From Thiolinea disciformis DSM 14473 (GTDB lineage Bacteria; Pseudomonadota; Gammaproteobacteria; Thiotrichales; Thiotrichaceae), in the NCBI RefSeq assembly GCF_000371925.1, contig NZ_AQVE01000004.1, positions 149,082 to 213,081 of the forward strand: a stretch of DNA of 64,000 nucleotides, written 5' to 3'. A program made the position numbers and the translations under genes. How positions within the stretch are numbered: position 1 is the stretch's first letter; each line of letters starts with the position of its first letter. The notes under the pieces were generated by a model. It did no database searches. It was given only the letters and a program-made list of their open reading frames with translations, and was not told the DNA's origin. Below, piece by piece: positions 36,756 to 47,754 of this stretch.

Positions 36756-37937
36756 ATGAGCCGTGATGTTGTTGTTTTAAGTGCTGTACGTTCCGCAATT
36801 GGTGCTTTTGGTGGAAGTTTAAGCAGTATAGAGCCAGCGGAATTAGCTGGTCAGGTCATGAAAGAAGCAGTACAACGTTCTAGTGTTGATCCTGCACAAA
36901 TCAATTATGTAACGGTTGGTAATACCATCCCCACCGAATCACGTTTCCCTTATGTTGCTCGTGTCGCTTCGATTCAAGCAGGTTTATCCATGGAGTCGGT
37001 TGCCATGGCGGTGAATCGTTTGTGCAGTTCTGGTTTACAAGCGATTGTCACGACTGCACAAGGCATCATGTTAGGTGATTATGATTATGGCGTGGGCGGC
37101 GGTGTGGAAGTCATGTCACGCGCGGGCTATCTGTCAACAGCGATGCGTAATGGTGCGCGTATGGGCGATACCAGTATGGTTGATATGATGGTTGCGACCT
37201 TAACCGATCCATTTGGTGTTGGCCATATGGGCATTACTGCGGAAAATCTAGCAGCTAAGTGGAATATTTCACGCGAAGAGCAAGATGCTTTAGCCGCTGA
37301 ATCACAACGTCGTGCTGCGAATGCGATTAAAGAAGGTCGTTTCAAATCACAAATTCTGCCTATCACCCTGAAAACGCGTAAAGGTGAAGTGGTATTTGAT
37401 ACCGACGAGCATGTTAAGGCTGATACAACGGTTGAAACCTTAGCGAAAATGCGTCCAGCCTTTAAGAAAGATGGTACGGTTACCGCTGGTAATGCTTCTG
37501 GTATCAATGATGGTGCTGCTTTCTTCGTGTTGGCTGCTGCTGATGTGGCTGCCAAAGCGGGTCAGAAGCCGATGGCACGTTTAGTGTCTTATGCCGTTGC
37601 GGGTGTACCCAATGACGTGATGGGTGAAGGCCCTATTCCTGCCTCTAAGCAAGCGCTGAAAAAAGCGGGCTTAAGTTTAGATCAAATGGATGTGATTGAA
37701 TCTAATGAAGCGTTTGCGGCACAAGCGATTGCAGTCTCCAAGGGTTTAGGCTTAGACATGAATAAGACTAATCCAAATGGTGGCGCGATTGCTTTAGGTC
37801 ACCCGATTGGTTGCTCTGGTGCATTTATTGCGACTAAGGCTATCTATGAATTACAACGTATCAATGGCAAATATGCGCTAGTCACCATGTGTATTGGTGG
37901 CGGGCAGGGTATTGCTGCTGTATTTGAGCGTATGTAA
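36756..37937 (+). CDS. bktB: Acetyl-CoA C-acyltransferase (beta-ketothiolase, BktB-like)
   Basis: 393 residues. Catalytic Cys90 in NRLCSSG, the His of ALGHPIGCSG and the second Cys in CIGGGQGIA near the end are all present. The length and the motifs ESNEAFAAQA and NPNGGAIALGHPIG are those of biosynthetic thiolases. The overall sequence is closer to BktB than to PhaA. It condenses acyl-CoA and acetyl-CoA (or the reverse). AAGGAG precedes the start. It is not next to phaB or phaC. Confidence 0.9.
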   Translation: MSRDVVVLSAVRSAIGAFGGSLSSIEPAELAGQVMKEAVQRSSVDPAQINYVTVGNTIPTESRFPYVARVASIQAGLSMESVAMAVNRLCSSGLQAIVTTAQGIMLGDYDYGVGGGVEVMSRAGYLSTAMRNGARMGDTSMVDMMVATLTDPFGVGHMGITAENLAAKWNISREEQDALAAESQRRAANAIKEGRFKSQILPITLKTRKGEVVFDTDEHVKADTTVETLAKMRPAFKKDGTVTAGNASGINDGAAFFVLAAADVAAKAGQKPMARLVSYAVAGVPNDVMGEGPIPASKQALKKAGLSLDQMDVIESNEAFAAQAIAVSKGLGLDMNKTNPNGGAIALGHPIGCSGAFIATKAIYELQRINGKYALVTMCIGGGQGIAAVFERM

Positions 37938-37956
37938 ATTATTTAGTTTAGGCTCC

Positions 37957-37988
37957 AAACCCTTCTCATAAGCGCTTGAGAGGGGTTT
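37957..37988 (+). terminator. Hairpin terminator after the thiolase gene
   Basis: AAACCCTTCTCA pairs with TGAGAGGGGTTT with one wobble around an 8-base loop. It is about 20 bp after the stop codon. The T-run is weak. Confidence 0.7.
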
Positions 37989-38057
37989 AATTGCTACAAC
38001 CTCCCGCCAATTTCCATTATCATACTCGCCTTGATGAACTGCCCATGAGTTGAACCT

Positions 38058-41000
38058 ATGCTTATTCTGCCTGGTAGCGTTGCTCTTTCAGAGTTTCGCC
38101 GCGCTAAGTTATTGACTAACTTACAAACTGTTGTGCCGAGTGTTACACAGTTATCAGGTGAATACCTCCATTTTGTGCGTATTACCCATGAGCTGAGTGA
38201 ACAGCAATATGCTCAGTTAATAAGTTTACTAACCTATGGAGAGGAGCATGGAACACCAAGCAAAGATGGCCTACTGTTTTTAGTGACACCGCGTGCCGGA
38301 ACTATCTCGCCTTGGGCAAGTAAGGCTACGGATATTGCCCATAATTGTGGTTTGACAGTAGTCGAGCGCATTGAGCGAGGCATTGCCTATCATGTGCAAG
38401 CTGATTCTGAACTGCCTGAGTCAGAGCAGCAAAAAATAGCTACTGTTTTACATGATCGCATGACCGAAATGGTCTTGTCTGATCCGCAAGAGGCGATTGT
38501 ACTGTTCAACGTAGCAGAGCCTGAAACCTTGCGTTATGTGGATATTAGTGGTGATGCTAAAACTGCTTTAACGAAGGCCAATCAAGAGTGGGGTTTGGCT
38601 TTATCGCCTGATGAAATTGAGTATTTAGCGGAAAACTATGCGGAGTTGGGACGCAATCCTACCGATGTGGAATTGATGATGTTTGCACAAGCAAACTCAG
38701 AACATTGTCGCCACAAAATCTTTAATGCCGATTGGGTTATCGATGGTAAGCCACAGCCCAAGTCGCTGTTTGGCATGATTCGCAATACCTATCAACACGC
38801 ACCCGTGGGTATTCTATCAGCTTATAAAGATAATGCTTCGGTGATTGAAGGCTCGCAAGCTAGCCGCTTTATGCCTAACCCTCACGATCAAAGCTATGGC
38901 TATGTCCATGAGCCAGTCCATATCTTGATGAAAGTGGAAACACATAATCATCCTACGGCAATTTCACCTTTCCCTGGGGCAGCGACCGGTTCAGGGGGTG
39001 AAATTCGTGATGAAGGTGCAACAGGCATTGGTTCAAAACCTAAAGCAGGCTTATGTGGCTTCTCGGTGTCTAATCTAAAAATCCCCGATTTTATCCAACC
39101 TTGGGAACAGGATTTTGGTAAGCCTGATCGTATCGTTTCCGCCTTAGACATTATGTTAGAAGGACCGATTGGTGCTGCCGCGTTTAACAATGAATTTGGT
39201 CGCCCGAATTTAACGGGTTATTTCCGCACCTTTGAGATGCTGGCACCAGGTGCTAAAGGCCCAGAATTACGTGGCTATCATAAGCCCATCATGATTGCAG
39301 GCGGGGTGGGCAATATTCGCCCTAGCCATATTAATAAGAAAGCTTTGCCAGAAGGGACACCGATTGTAGTACTGGGTGGTCCTGCGATGTTGATTGGTTT
39401 AGGCGGTGGCGCGGCTTCGTCTATGGCGAGTGGTGCGAGTTCCGAACAATTGGATTTTGCGTCAGTACAACGCGGTAATCCGGAAATGCAGCGGCGTTGC
39501 CAAGAGGTGATTGACCGCTGTGTAGCCATGGGTGAAGAAAATCCTATTTTATCGATTCATGATGTGGGCGCTGGCGGCATTTCGAATGCCATTCCGGAAA
39601 TCATTAATGATGCAGGGCGAGGGGGGCGTTTTGAGTTACGTGCTGTACTCAACGATGAGCCGAGTATGTCACCGATGGCGATTTGGAGTAATGAAGCCCA
39701 AGAACGTTATGTGTTAGCCATTGCTGAAGAGCGTTTGTCGGCCTTCCGGGCGTTGTGTGAGCGCGAGCGTGCTTTGTATGCGGTGGTGGGTACAGCCACG
39801 AACGATCAACATTTATTAGTAGGTGATTCGCTCTTTGACAATAATCCTGTTGATTTACCCATGAATGTATTGCTGGGCAAGCCCCCTAAAATGCTACGCC
39901 AAGTGAATCATCAAACTTTTTCTAAACCTGAAGTGGATTTGCAGGGCATTGAATTAAAAGAAGCCGTAAGACGTGTGTTAAGTCTTCCGACTGTGGCTTC
40001 TAAATCTTTCTTGGTGACGATTGGTGATCGTACCATTACGGGCATGGTGGCGCGTGATCAGATGGTGGGGCCTTGGCAAGTACCTGTGGCGGACGTAGCG
40101 GTTACTTGCTCCGATTATTTAGGGTATACCGGCGAAGCAATGGCGATGGGCGAACGCCCGCCGATTGCCCTAGTGCATCCGGCCTCATCCGGTCGTATAG
40201 CAGTCGGGGAGGCATTGACCAATTTAGTGGCTGCGGATGTGGTTGAACTGGCTAATGTACGTTTATCCGCCAACTGGATGGCAGCCGCAGGCTATGGTGC
40301 GGAAGATGCCGCTTTATTCGATACGGTGAAAGCGATTGGAGAGGAGCTTTGTCCACGTTTAGGGATTGCGATTCCGGTGGGTAAGGATTCGCTGTCTATG
40401 AAAACGGTTTGGCAGCAAGAGGGTGAGCCCCGTGAAATGACGGCGCCTTTGTCTTTGATTATTTCCGCCTTTGCCGCGGTGAAAGATGTGCGTAAAACCT
40501 GGACGCCGCAAGTACGTACTGATCAAGGTGATACTGACCTGATTTTGATTGATTTAGGCAAAGGCAAGAATCGCTTAGCAGGGTCGGCCTTGGCGCAAGT
40601 CTATAATCAGGTTGGGCATCATGCCCCCGATTTAGATGATCCTGAGATGATCAAGGCTTTTTTTGCGGCCATGCAAGAGTTGCGCGAAGAAGACTTAGTT
40701 TTGGCCTATCATGATCGTGCGGATGGTGGTTTATTGGCTACCTTAGCAGAAATGAGTTTTGCAGGACATGTCGGTATCACGGCAAGCTTGGGTGAACTCG
40801 ACGATCATCCACTGCGTGCCTTATTCAATGAAGAATTGGGTGCAGTCCTCCAAGTAGGGCATGTCGATACAGAAACGGTATTAGCGATTTTACGTGAGCA
40901 TGGTTTATCTTCTCACACGCATGTGATTGGGGAGTTAAACGATAGTGATGAATTGATTTTGACGTTTGGGCATGGCGAAGTATTGCGCCAATCCCGCGCC

Positions 41001-41948
41001 GAGCTGCAACAGCTTTGGAGTGAAACCAGTTATCGTATGCAAGCACTGCGCGATAATGCAGATTGTGCCAAACAAGAGTTTGAGCGCATTGCGGACACGC
41101 AAGATCCGGGTTTGCCGATTTCTTTAAGTTTTGATCCTAGCCAAGATATTGCCGCGCCCTTTATCCAAACGGGTAAGCGCCCAGCTGTCGCGATTTTGCG
41201 CGAGCAGGGTGTGAATGGTCAGAGTGAAATGGCCGCTGCTTTTGATCGTGCGGGTTTCCGTGCGATTGATGTACATATGACCGATATTATTAGTGGCCGT
41301 ATTAAGTTAGCTGATTTTAAAGGTTTAGTGGCCTGCGGTGGTTTTTCGTATGGTGATGTACTCGGTGCAGGTGGTGGTTGGGCTAAAACTATATTAATGA
41401 ATCCACAAGCGCGTGATGAGTTTGCTGCGTTTTTTGAACGGAGTGATTCCTTCGGCTTGGGCGTGTGTAATGGTTGCCAAATGTTTGCGCAATTGCGCGA
41501 TATGATTCCGGGCGCCAAGCATTGGCCACGTTTCTACCGCAATCGCTCTGAGCAATTTGAGGGACGTTATGCGGTGGTAGAAGTCCTGAAATCGCCTTCA
41601 TTGTTCTTACAGGGTATGCAAGGTTCGATTATTCCTGTTGCAGTGGCACATGGTGAGGGGCGTGCTGTATTTGATAATTCAACGCCAGAGCAGGTATTGA
41701 GTGAGGGTTTAGTAGGGCTACGTTATGTGGACAATTATCGTCAGGCCACAGAGCATTATCCGGAAAATCCCAATGGCTCGCCTTTAGGTATCAATGGTTT
41801 AACCAATAACGATGGTCGTTTTACAATTATGATGCCGCACCCTGAACGCGTATTCCGTAGCGTTACCAACTCTTGGCATCCTGAAACTTGGCGAGAAGAC
41901 GGACCCTGGTTGCGCATGTTTAGAGAGGCACGTGTCTGGATCGGCTAA
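38058..41948 (+). CDS. purL: Phosphoribosylformylglycinamidine synthase (FGAM synthase) PurL
   Basis: 1296 residues, the large single-chain proteobacterial form. N-terminal PurS-like region, then ATP-binding domains ([44 protein letters not shown]). The C-terminal class I glutaminase domain has nucleophile Cys1137 in GVCNGCQM and the catalytic pair His1261 and Glu1263 in MPHPERVF. It makes FGAM from FGAR and glutamine in purine synthesis. It is a single gene followed by a terminator. Confidence 0.98.
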   Translation: MLILPGSVALSEFRRAKLLTNLQTVVPSVTQLSGEYLHFVRITHELSEQQYAQLISLLTYGEEHGTPSKDGLLFLVTPRAGTISPWASKATDIAHNCGLTVVERIERGIAYHVQADSELPESEQQKIATVLHDRMTEMVLSDPQEAIVLFNVAEPETLRYVDISGDAKTALTKANQEWGLALSPDEIEYLAENYAELGRNPTDVELMMFAQANSEHCRHKIFNADWVIDGKPQPKSLFGMIRNTYQHAPVGILSAYKDNASVIEGSQASRFMPNPHDQSYGYVHEPVHILMKVETHNHPTAISPFPGAATGSGGEIRDEGATGIGSKPKAGLCGFSVSNLKIPDFIQPWEQDFGKPDRIVSALDIMLEGPIGAAAFNNEFGRPNLTGYFRTFEMLAPGAKGPELRGYHKPIMIAGGVGNIRPSHINKKALPEGTPIVVLGGPAMLIGLGGGAASSMASGASSEQLDFASVQRGNPEMQRRCQEVIDRCVAMGEENPILSIHDVGAGGISNAIPEIINDAGRGGRFELRAVLNDEPSMSPMAIWSNEAQERYVLAIAEERLSAFRALCERERALYAVVGTATNDQHLLVGDSLFDNNPVDLPMNVLLGKPPKMLRQVNHQTFSKPEVDLQGIELKEAVRRVLSLPTVASKSFLVTIGDRTITGMVARDQMVGPWQVPVADVAVTCSDYLGYTGEAMAMGERPPIALVHPASSGRIAVGEALTNLVAADVVELANVRLSANWMAAAGYGAEDAALFDTVKAIGEELCPRLGIAIPVGKDSLSMKTVWQQEGEPREMTAPLSLIISAFAAVKDVRKTWTPQVRTDQGDTDLILIDLGKGKNRLAGSALAQVYNQVGHHAPDLDDPEMIKAFFAAMQELREEDLVLAYHDRADGGLLATLAEMSFAGHVGITASLGELDDHPLRALFNEELGAVLQVGHVDTETVLAILREHGLSSHTHVIGELNDSDELILTFGHGEVLRQSRAELQQLWSETSYRMQALRDNADCAKQEFERIADTQDPGLPISLSFDPSQDIAAPFIQTGKRPAVAILREQGVNGQSEMAAAFDRAGFRAIDVHMTDIISGRIKLADFKGLVACGGFSYGDVLGAGGGWAKTILMNPQARDEFAAFFERSDSFGLGVCNGCQMFAQLRDMIPGAKHWPRFYRNRSEQFEGRYAVVEVLKSPSLFLQGMQGSIIPVAVAHGEGRAVFDNSTPEQVLSEGLVGLRYVDNYRQATEHYPENPNGSPLGINGLTNNDGRFTIMMPHPERVFRSVTNSWHPETWREDGPWLRMFREARVWIG

Positions 41949-42035
41949 GATTAGCGGGGCATGAGATAACCGGGCTGAAAAGGTATTTTTCGATACAAGT
42001 GCCCATGACTTTATCGTGAATTTTGACGGGCTTGG

Positions 42036-42075
42036 AAAAACAGGGGGGCGCTAAACGCTCTATCCCTGTTTTTAA
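42036..42075 (+). terminator. Terminator after purL
   Basis: AAAAACAGGG (42036-42045) pairs with CCCTGTTTTT (42064-42073), a 10-bp stem with an 18-base loop and T-rich end, about 90 bp after the purL stop. Confidence 0.75.
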
Positions 42076-42298
42076 ATTCAAGCGAAGGGAAAGGTGGCGA
42101 GTTTCAGCATACTTAACTTCCATTGCTTTGACTAGCTATGCGAGAGCACTGACTAGTCAGTATGTGTGTTTCTTAATAGTCTTCATAAGATGATCAATAG
42201 TGCTGCTTAGCTTCTGCCTAAGAGATAAACCAAGCACTGATAGTTGATTCCAATTCTTCCGCTCACTCTTTCACATTACTTTGACATTCACCTTGCTA

Positions 42299-42331
42299 GA
42301 GTCACTCCTACTAAAACTGTGAGGGTGACTC
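42299..42331. repeat. Inverted repeat in the purL-DUF2878 intergenic region
   Basis: GAGTCAC at 42299-42305 and GTGACTC at 42325-42331 pair, with partial further pairing inside. The site is about 60 bp before the DUF2878 start, so it could be an operator or leader hairpin. The rest of 41949-42390 apart from the purL terminator shows nothing I can name. Confidence 0.4.
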
Positions 42332-42390
42332 CTTATGATTCTCGCCTCAGCAAACTTAGTTAGTCCATCTAGTGGCGGATCAACCTGAGT

Positions 42391-42924
42391 ATGCCTATGA
42401 ACACCCGACCTTATGTGTGGATTGATGCGCTGTGGTTTCAAGCGCTGTGGTGGTTGATTGCCTTGCAGCGCGACCAAGCAGGTTTGCCAGTTTTGGCGTT
42501 ATTGCTGTTGCATCTGGTGCTATTTCCACAACGCCGTCTTGCCTTGGTCAGTGCTTTATTACTTGCACCTTTAGGTTATCTGAGCGATGTGGTGTGGGTG
42601 CATAGCCAAATCCTGAATTTTAACAGTGTGCAAACAATTCCATTGTGGATATTAGGACTGTGGGTTGGCTTAATTTGGACACTGCAATGGAGTTTGCACT
42701 GGCTTAAACACCTTAAATGGTATTGGCAAGCCTTGATCGGCGCACTAGGTGCTAGCACCAGTTATTACGCCGCCGCTCAACTCGGCACACTTCAGTTTGA
42801 AACCTCACTGGAGACAAGTTTGCTCTGGCTTGCGCTGGTTTGGGCGCTGCTATTACCCAGTTTAACGTATGCAATGTCTTATTTAGAGAGGCGTTTTAGT
42901 GATGCACAAACCTCGATATCTTAA
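42391..42924 (+). CDS. DUF2878 multi-span membrane protein
   Basis: 177 residues with about five or six hydrophobic spans and many Trp and Leu, matching DUF2878 (FQALWWLIALQRDQAG; LGYLSDVVWVHSQIL). First gene of a three-gene run that overlaps or abuts its neighbours. In other gammaproteobacteria this gene travels with DUF3833 and chalcone-isomerase-like genes in sigma-E/ChrR photo-oxidative stress or lipid modification loci. No ECF sigma or ChrR gene is visible here. Confidence 0.8.
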   Translation: MPMNTRPYVWIDALWFQALWWLIALQRDQAGLPVLALLLLHLVLFPQRRLALVSALLLAPLGYLSDVVWVHSQILNFNSVQTIPLWILGLWVGLIWTLQWSLHWLKHLKWYWQALIGALGASTSYYAAAQLGTLQFETSLETSLLWLALVWALLLPSLTYAMSYLERRFSDAQTSIS

Positions 42925-43423
42925 CTATCTGCTGAGTATAGCCATAAGTGCTGTGTTACTTAGCTCAACTGCCTACGCGAATCCAACTAACTTAAAGCCT
43001 GTGGGTGAGGCTACGATGACATGGTGGGGGTTTACCCTCTACCAAGCCGCTTTGAAAACCCGTACAGGTGCGTATCAAGAGCGACAATACCCGCTTTATT
43101 TGGAATTAACCTATGCACGACCGATTAAATCGGAGTGGATTTTGCAAGCCACCGATCAACAATGGCAACACTTAGGTGTCACTGAGGATAAACGCCAAAC
43201 ATGGTTAAGTGACTTAGCAGCATTATTGCCTGATGTGCAGACCGGTGATCGTTTAGCCTTATATATGCCCTCAGTTCAACAACATCTGTTTTATCACAAC
43301 GGCAAAGTACTAGGTCGCGTGAGTGATCCTTTATTTGCCGAACAGTTTTTAGCAATTTGGTTATCGCCGCGTACCAGTCGCCCTGAGATACGTGCCCAAT
43401 TGATTCAAGCCAACAATCCTTAA
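42902..43423 (+). CDS. Exported chalcone-isomerase-like protein
   Basis: 173 residues. Signal peptide (YLLSIAISAVLLSSTAYA) then a CHI-like fold (ATMTWWGFTLYQAALKTRTG; GDRLALYMPSVQ; DPLFAEQFLAIWLSPRTSRP). Bacterial members are not flavonoid enzymes and probably bind lipids. It overlaps the DUF2878 stop by 23 bp, indicating translational coupling, and is 13 bp upstream of the DUF3833 gene. Confidence 0.8.
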   Translation: MHKPRYLNYLLSIAISAVLLSSTAYANPTNLKPVGEATMTWWGFTLYQAALKTRTGAYQERQYPLYLELTYARPIKSEWILQATDQQWQHLGVTEDKRQTWLSDLAALLPDVQTGDRLALYMPSVQQHLFYHNGKVLGRVSDPLFAEQFLAIWLSPRTSRPEIRAQLIQANNP

Positions 43424-43436
43424 AAAAGGAGTCCTT

Positions 43437-43988
43437 ATGAAATCGCTCTATCAACGCTGGCTTATCATGCTTACAGGAGTATTTATTATGTTAGGACTGA
43501 GTAGTTGTAGTCATATTAATCTTGAAAAAACGCCGACTAATGATCAAAAGCTATTATTAGAAGACTATTTCAATGGTAAAACCCGTGCACATGGTGTGCT
43601 ATTAGATCGTGGTGGTGCGCCACAGCGTTATTTTGTTGCTGATATTCTCGGCACATGGAATGCACAAACCCAAACTTTGGTGTTAGATGAATCCTTTGTG
43701 TTTTCCGATGGTGAACGCAGTAAGCGGGTATGGACAATTAAAAAAGTTGATTCGAATCAATACACAGGCGGTGCAGCAGATGTGGTGGGTGAAGCACAGG
43801 GCAAAATCAATGGCAATGTGTTTAATTGGACTTATACCCTTCAAGTATCTTACAAAGGACGTACCATTAATGTTGATTTAGATGACTGGATGTTCTTAAG
43901 CAGCAATAATGTGCTGTTAAACCGTGCGATCATGACTAAATTCGGCTTTAAAGTGGGTGAGTTGGTGCTGAGTTTTGAAAAACTCTAG
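43437..43988 (+). CDS. DUF3833 lipoprotein
   Basis: 183 residues. Lipobox LSSC with Cys24 marks an outer- or inner-membrane lipoprotein. The DUF3833 body follows: YFNGKTRAHGVLLDRGG, GKINGNVFNWTYTLQV, VDLDDWMFLSSNNVLLNR. AAGGAG precedes the start. The final 24 codons are nearly repeated, at protein level, by a fragment at 63107-63181 on the far side of the injection-system cluster. Confidence 0.88.
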   Translation: MKSLYQRWLIMLTGVFIMLGLSSCSHINLEKTPTNDQKLLLEDYFNGKTRAHGVLLDRGGAPQRYFVADILGTWNAQTQTLVLDESFVFSDGERSKRVWTIKKVDSNQYTGGAADVVGEAQGKINGNVFNWTYTLQVSYKGRTINVDLDDWMFLSSNNVLLNRAIMTKFGFKVGELVLSFEKL

Positions 43989-44135
43989 GAGTGAAGATAA
44001 AGCAGGTATTTCTAAAACTATCCCTCAAATAAGTGAGTTACTTTTTTAGCCATTTTGCTGTATTTATTGGTAATAACGACAGTATAGAAAGCCAAGACTC
44101 ATCACTAAATCATTTGCTTAAAGGGATACTTTAGT

Positions 44136-45461
44136 ATGGATATGCCTGCCAACACCCTGATTTACCCTGGGAATTTTGATACTTACAAAAACCCACCCTA
44201 TATTTCGATAGTTGGTAAGCAGCGTAATCGTGATATTGGCATTACCTATGATATTCCTGCTGGTAAAGTGGTTTATATTAAAAAACTCAAGATAGAGAAT
44301 ACGTTTCTGCCTTTAGTTAAAAAAGGTGAAGGGCAACTCACGATTGAAGATTTGGAAATCAAAGACTTCGGCGGTGATGCCATTAATATTCGGGGCAGTA
44401 ATGTACGGATTAATAAGCTCTCGATTAGAAATAGCACACCTACTCGTCCCTATAGTCCTGTCTGGATCCCTGAATACTCCGAAAAAGCTATTTTAAAAGC
44501 ACTTGCTGATAATAAAGAGCAGGTCTATGACTGGCGCTTGCTCGAATGGCTACCGGTAAGCAAAGATAATATCACCACCTATTATACACCGGGCTATCAT
44601 GTAGATGCAGGTTTACAAGCCTATTATGTACCGAGTATGCGTTTGCAAGCCACCTTCCCAATGCCAAAACCAGGCAATGCTTACAGTAGCAGCTTACCCA
44701 CTTTAAGTAGTGCGAATATAAATGTGGTAGCGCAAGATTTATATCCCAATCGTGAACCACCACGAGTGATGGCTAAACCTGCACAAGCAGGGCAAGCAGC
44801 TCCTCACAAAAAAGTACAGACTCAAGCTGATCCGGCTGTGCTACGTTTATTACAAGATTTAGCCCGAGCAGACATCCCGTATGAGACACAGGTAGCACAT
44901 ACGGGTTCACAGCGGATTACCCAAATTATGCCTTTGCTCGATTTTAATCCTAAACCCCCGCGTTTATTAGCAAGACCACGTACAGGCGGCCACCCCGTAG
45001 TAGGACAATCTAGCAGCAATACTGAAGAGCCCATTATTTCTAACATACGCATTGAACAAGCAGATATTAATACGGATTCTTTAGTTGAAAATCCAACGAC
45101 GCAACAAATACAAGCGATACCTAATCCTAAAGCGCAAGTTTTTATGTTTAGTGAGCCACACCGTTATACTAATATTCATATTGGTAACAAAGGCTTAGCT
45201 GTCAAAAGCAGCTATCGTTATTGGTTTGCAGCTAATACCTTAGAAAGCTCTACTATTGGCAGTTATATCAGCCCTCCACGGGTGCAACTGACTAAGAATC
45301 CATCGCCCACTGGCTGTGCACAATTACCGTGTATTCGTATTGGTGATGGTTTGGCAGGGAGCCCCTATTTAATCAAGCCGTCCATGTATTCCACTAAAGA
45401 GGTGACCCTTATTCGCGTGGATAAAAAGCAGGAAGCCCCTGAACAAGTGGTGTATCGCTAG
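44136..45461 (+). CDS. Leaderless beta-helix-type protein next to the injection system
   Basis: 441 residues with no signal peptide. The N-terminal 110 residues have right-handed beta-helix coils (VYIKKLKIENTFLPLVKKG; LTIEDLEIKDFGGDAINIRG; NVRINKLSIRNS). A long Pro/Gln/Ala-rich middle (about 165-295) looks unstructured, and short helix-like coils return towards the C-terminus (ISNIRIEQADINTDS). One Cys pair lies near the end (CAQLPC). It is convergent with the contractile-system operon, 38 bp from its end. It might be surface, cargo or unrelated; no direct evidence for any of these. Confidence 0.6.
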   Translation: MDMPANTLIYPGNFDTYKNPPYISIVGKQRNRDIGITYDIPAGKVVYIKKLKIENTFLPLVKKGEGQLTIEDLEIKDFGGDAINIRGSNVRINKLSIRNSTPTRPYSPVWIPEYSEKAILKALADNKEQVYDWRLLEWLPVSKDNITTYYTPGYHVDAGLQAYYVPSMRLQATFPMPKPGNAYSSSLPTLSSANINVVAQDLYPNREPPRVMAKPAQAGQAAPHKKVQTQADPAVLRLLQDLARADIPYETQVAHTGSQRITQIMPLLDFNPKPPRLLARPRTGGHPVVGQSSSNTEEPIISNIRIEQADINTDSLVENPTTQQIQAIPNPKAQVFMFSEPHRYTNIHIGNKGLAVKSSYRYWFAANTLESSTIGSYISPPRVQLTKNPSPTGCAQLPCIRIGDGLAGSPYLIKPSMYSTKEVTLIRVDKKQEAPEQVVYR

Positions 45462-45499
45462 AGATGCATTAATGCTGACAGGCCTCAGATAATAACGGA

Positions 45500-46246
45500 T
45501 TAATAGGACTTAATTTTAATAGCTTTTATAGGCTTATCCATTGGTGGTTCAACTTTTAATAGTAAGGTCATTTCTAAATCACCTAGTAGTAATAATTTAA
45601 TTTTGGTTATTGAGCTAGATATATCCGCCCTACTAAAACCATGAATTTGCAATTGAGGATGATGCAAATGAAATGACAACCCAGAATCTGGCGACTTGGA
45701 TTTTTCTGAAATAGGTTTTGTTAACGCTAAGCCATGAGTAGAATAATCAATAATTGATTGTATTAAAATTGCCAATGCATCGTGTAGTTCTGCTTCATTA
45801 TGTTTTGCTAGCAACTCGATATGTATCTTAACTGCACGTCTTTCTTGATAACCTATTATAGGCTTAGATAAGTAAATAGTAAGTGGTAAAGTTGGTTCAC
45901 GCAAGGATTTACATTGATAGATTTTTTGCGCGGGCGCATCATGAGTTAAGTGGTAGCTTGCTATCTCCAATACTTGGTTATTGTTATCTCGCACTTCTAG
46001 TAACTGTGCGTCTTCAGAAAGTGCTAATATTGATATAAAACCCTGCACTATTGGATCTTTTGTTATTTTAACTTCTTTATCAATAACCGCTTTTTGCTTC
46101 CCATGAATAGTATGACTGATAGGCGTACCAATAGGTTGATCTAGAGATTCTAATAAATACTCCAAATTAACAACTATAAGAGTCACTGATTTTAGACTAA
46201 CTGGGGGCAGGTAGCTTTCTAATAACTGTTGCAGAGCATTTAACAT
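45500..46246 (-). CDS. Unknown protein, last gene of the contractile-system operon
   Basis: 248 residues. N-terminal helix (MLNALQQLLESYL) and a mixed alpha/beta body (SLKSVTLIVVNLEYLLESLD; AVKIHIELLAKHNEAELHDA). It has no signal peptide, membrane span or catalytic motif. Some features recall DUF4255-like sheath-associated proteins, which have a helix-plus-beta layout and sit in many contractile clusters, but the match is not firm. 29 bp downstream of the 465-residue gene. Confidence 0.5.
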   Translation of the reverse strand: MLNALQQLLESYLPPVSLKSVTLIVVNLEYLLESLDQPIGTPISHTIHGKQKAVIDKEVKITKDPIVQGFISILALSEDAQLLEVRDNNNQVLEIASYHLTHDAPAQKIYQCKSLREPTLPLTIYLSKPIIGYQERRAVKIHIELLAKHNEAELHDALAILIQSIIDYSTHGLALTKPISEKSKSPDSGLSFHLHHPQLQIHGFSRADISSSITKIKLLLLGDLEMTLLLKVEPPMDKPIKAIKIKSY

Positions 46247-46275
46247 TTAAACAAACGCCTAAAATACTATTAAGA

Positions 46276-47673
46276 TTAATGATTATTAGTATCAGATAAA
46301 TATCTAATATCCACTAATAGTTGTTGTTGAAAATTTGAATTTTTTTTATTCATATCTGCTAATTTATTTGCATACAGAGGTAACCATCCATTAGGTTTTA
46401 TTCTATAGAGCGCTTCATTAAGCGCTTCATTATAAATATCTGTACGATAATACCAGATCACGTCGTAAGCCTCCGTCTGTAGCACGATCCACCAACGTGT
46501 AGCCGTTAATTTAATAGGCTTAAGCCACTCAAAACGCAGCCAAGCTCCTTGCTGCAATAAATTTAAATTAGGCTGTTTTATTGTGTGTAACGGCGCAAGC
46601 GCAGGCAATCCTTGTTCATCAGCATGTAGACTGACAAGAATAGTTAAGGCTACCTGATTCAAACTTTTTAAATAAATATGGATAGCTGATAAAGCAATTT
46701 CCTCCTTTAATGTGAAAGCTTGTGCCGCTGAATAATAATTATTACACAACTGACCATTCCCATATTCTTCATTATTCTTCGCCATCTTTGCTCCTAGCGA
46801 TAGCTCATTTCGCTGAGCTACTACTGCTTCAATTTTTTTAATGGGCATTGGAGTATGATTGATAAATTCTTGCTCACTAAATTCAATAGTTGTTCGATTA
46901 GCAGCTTTGAGTAGTAATGGAATAATTTCGGTTTCAGGATGGTCGTCAATATAACGATTAAGAGCCTGTTTTAATCCATGAATATTAACTGGATTATGAG
47001 GTAATACTCCTTGATGCGACCAAAAAGGCAGATCATCGCCAATCGCCATGCTAACATGACAAGCCTGTTGAGTGATCTTTATCTTAAGAGAATCTTGATA
47101 ATTAAGGTGGATTTTGGTAGGTAATAATACCTTATCTTTAGCTTCTAATAGTTCTATTAGAAGCTCGCTAGCTGCGACGACTGGAAAATCAATATCAATT
47201 CTGCCATTTTCATCAGCTTGAAAAGTATCAATAGGTACAAGTGGTAGCCAAACTCCTTGACTAGCTATTTTAATACGTATACTAATACTGTTATTTTTAA
47301 TAGGAGATTCAAAATATATACCCGCTATTGCCACCTCGACAGGTATTTTATTATCTTCTAATTTATTTTCTAATTTTGAGAAAATTCTAGCGATAACTGG
47401 ATTTTCTGATGACTGATCTACTACCGAATTAGTAAAAAAAATTCTTATAATAGAAGTATCTATTTCATTTTTTTCAGACGTGGGACTAACTTCTAAAAAA
47501 TCTTTTTTATTCGAAACAATACTTAATACTGCTTTATCCAACTTATTTCTTGATAAACGATGTACTATGAAAGGCATTCCTTTGACCGCAGAATGCACTT
47601 CTAAAGGTTTACCAACTTCTATCAATCCATTTATGCTAGTAAACTTCAAATTAATCTCCTGTAATTTATTCAT
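46276..47673 (-). CDS. Unknown beta-rich protein, possible tail fibre or receptor-binding component
   Basis: 465 residues, soluble. The first ~200 residues look like Ig- or beta-sandwich-type domains (IPVEVAIAGIYFESPIKNNS; VWLPLVPIDTFQADENGRI). The C-terminal part (about 300-440) has the pattern of a jelly-roll or carbohydrate-binding module (QGAWLRFEWLKPIKLTATRW; WIVLQTEAYDVIWYYRTDIY). It follows the collar protein, where fibre genes lie in phage tails. Role inferred from position and style only. Confidence 0.5.
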   Translation of the reverse strand: MNKLQEINLKFTSINGLIEVGKPLEVHSAVKGMPFIVHRLSRNKLDKAVLSIVSNKKDFLEVSPTSEKNEIDTSIIRIFFTNSVVDQSSENPVIARIFSKLENKLEDNKIPVEVAIAGIYFESPIKNNSISIRIKIASQGVWLPLVPIDTFQADENGRIDIDFPVVAASELLIELLEAKDKVLLPTKIHLNYQDSLKIKITQQACHVSMAIGDDLPFWSHQGVLPHNPVNIHGLKQALNRYIDDHPETEIIPLLLKAANRTTIEFSEQEFINHTPMPIKKIEAVVAQRNELSLGAKMAKNNEEYGNGQLCNNYYSAAQAFTLKEEIALSAIHIYLKSLNQVALTILVSLHADEQGLPALAPLHTIKQPNLNLLQQGAWLRFEWLKPIKLTATRWWIVLQTEAYDVIWYYRTDIYNEALNEALYRIKPNGWLPLYANKLADMNKKNSNFQQQLLVDIRYLSDTNNH

Positions 47674-47754
47674 TATAAATTACTATATTAAAGTTTTACC
47701 AATCACAATAAAAAACTCCCTATCTTCACAATCATACTCCTTATTTTAATTGCT

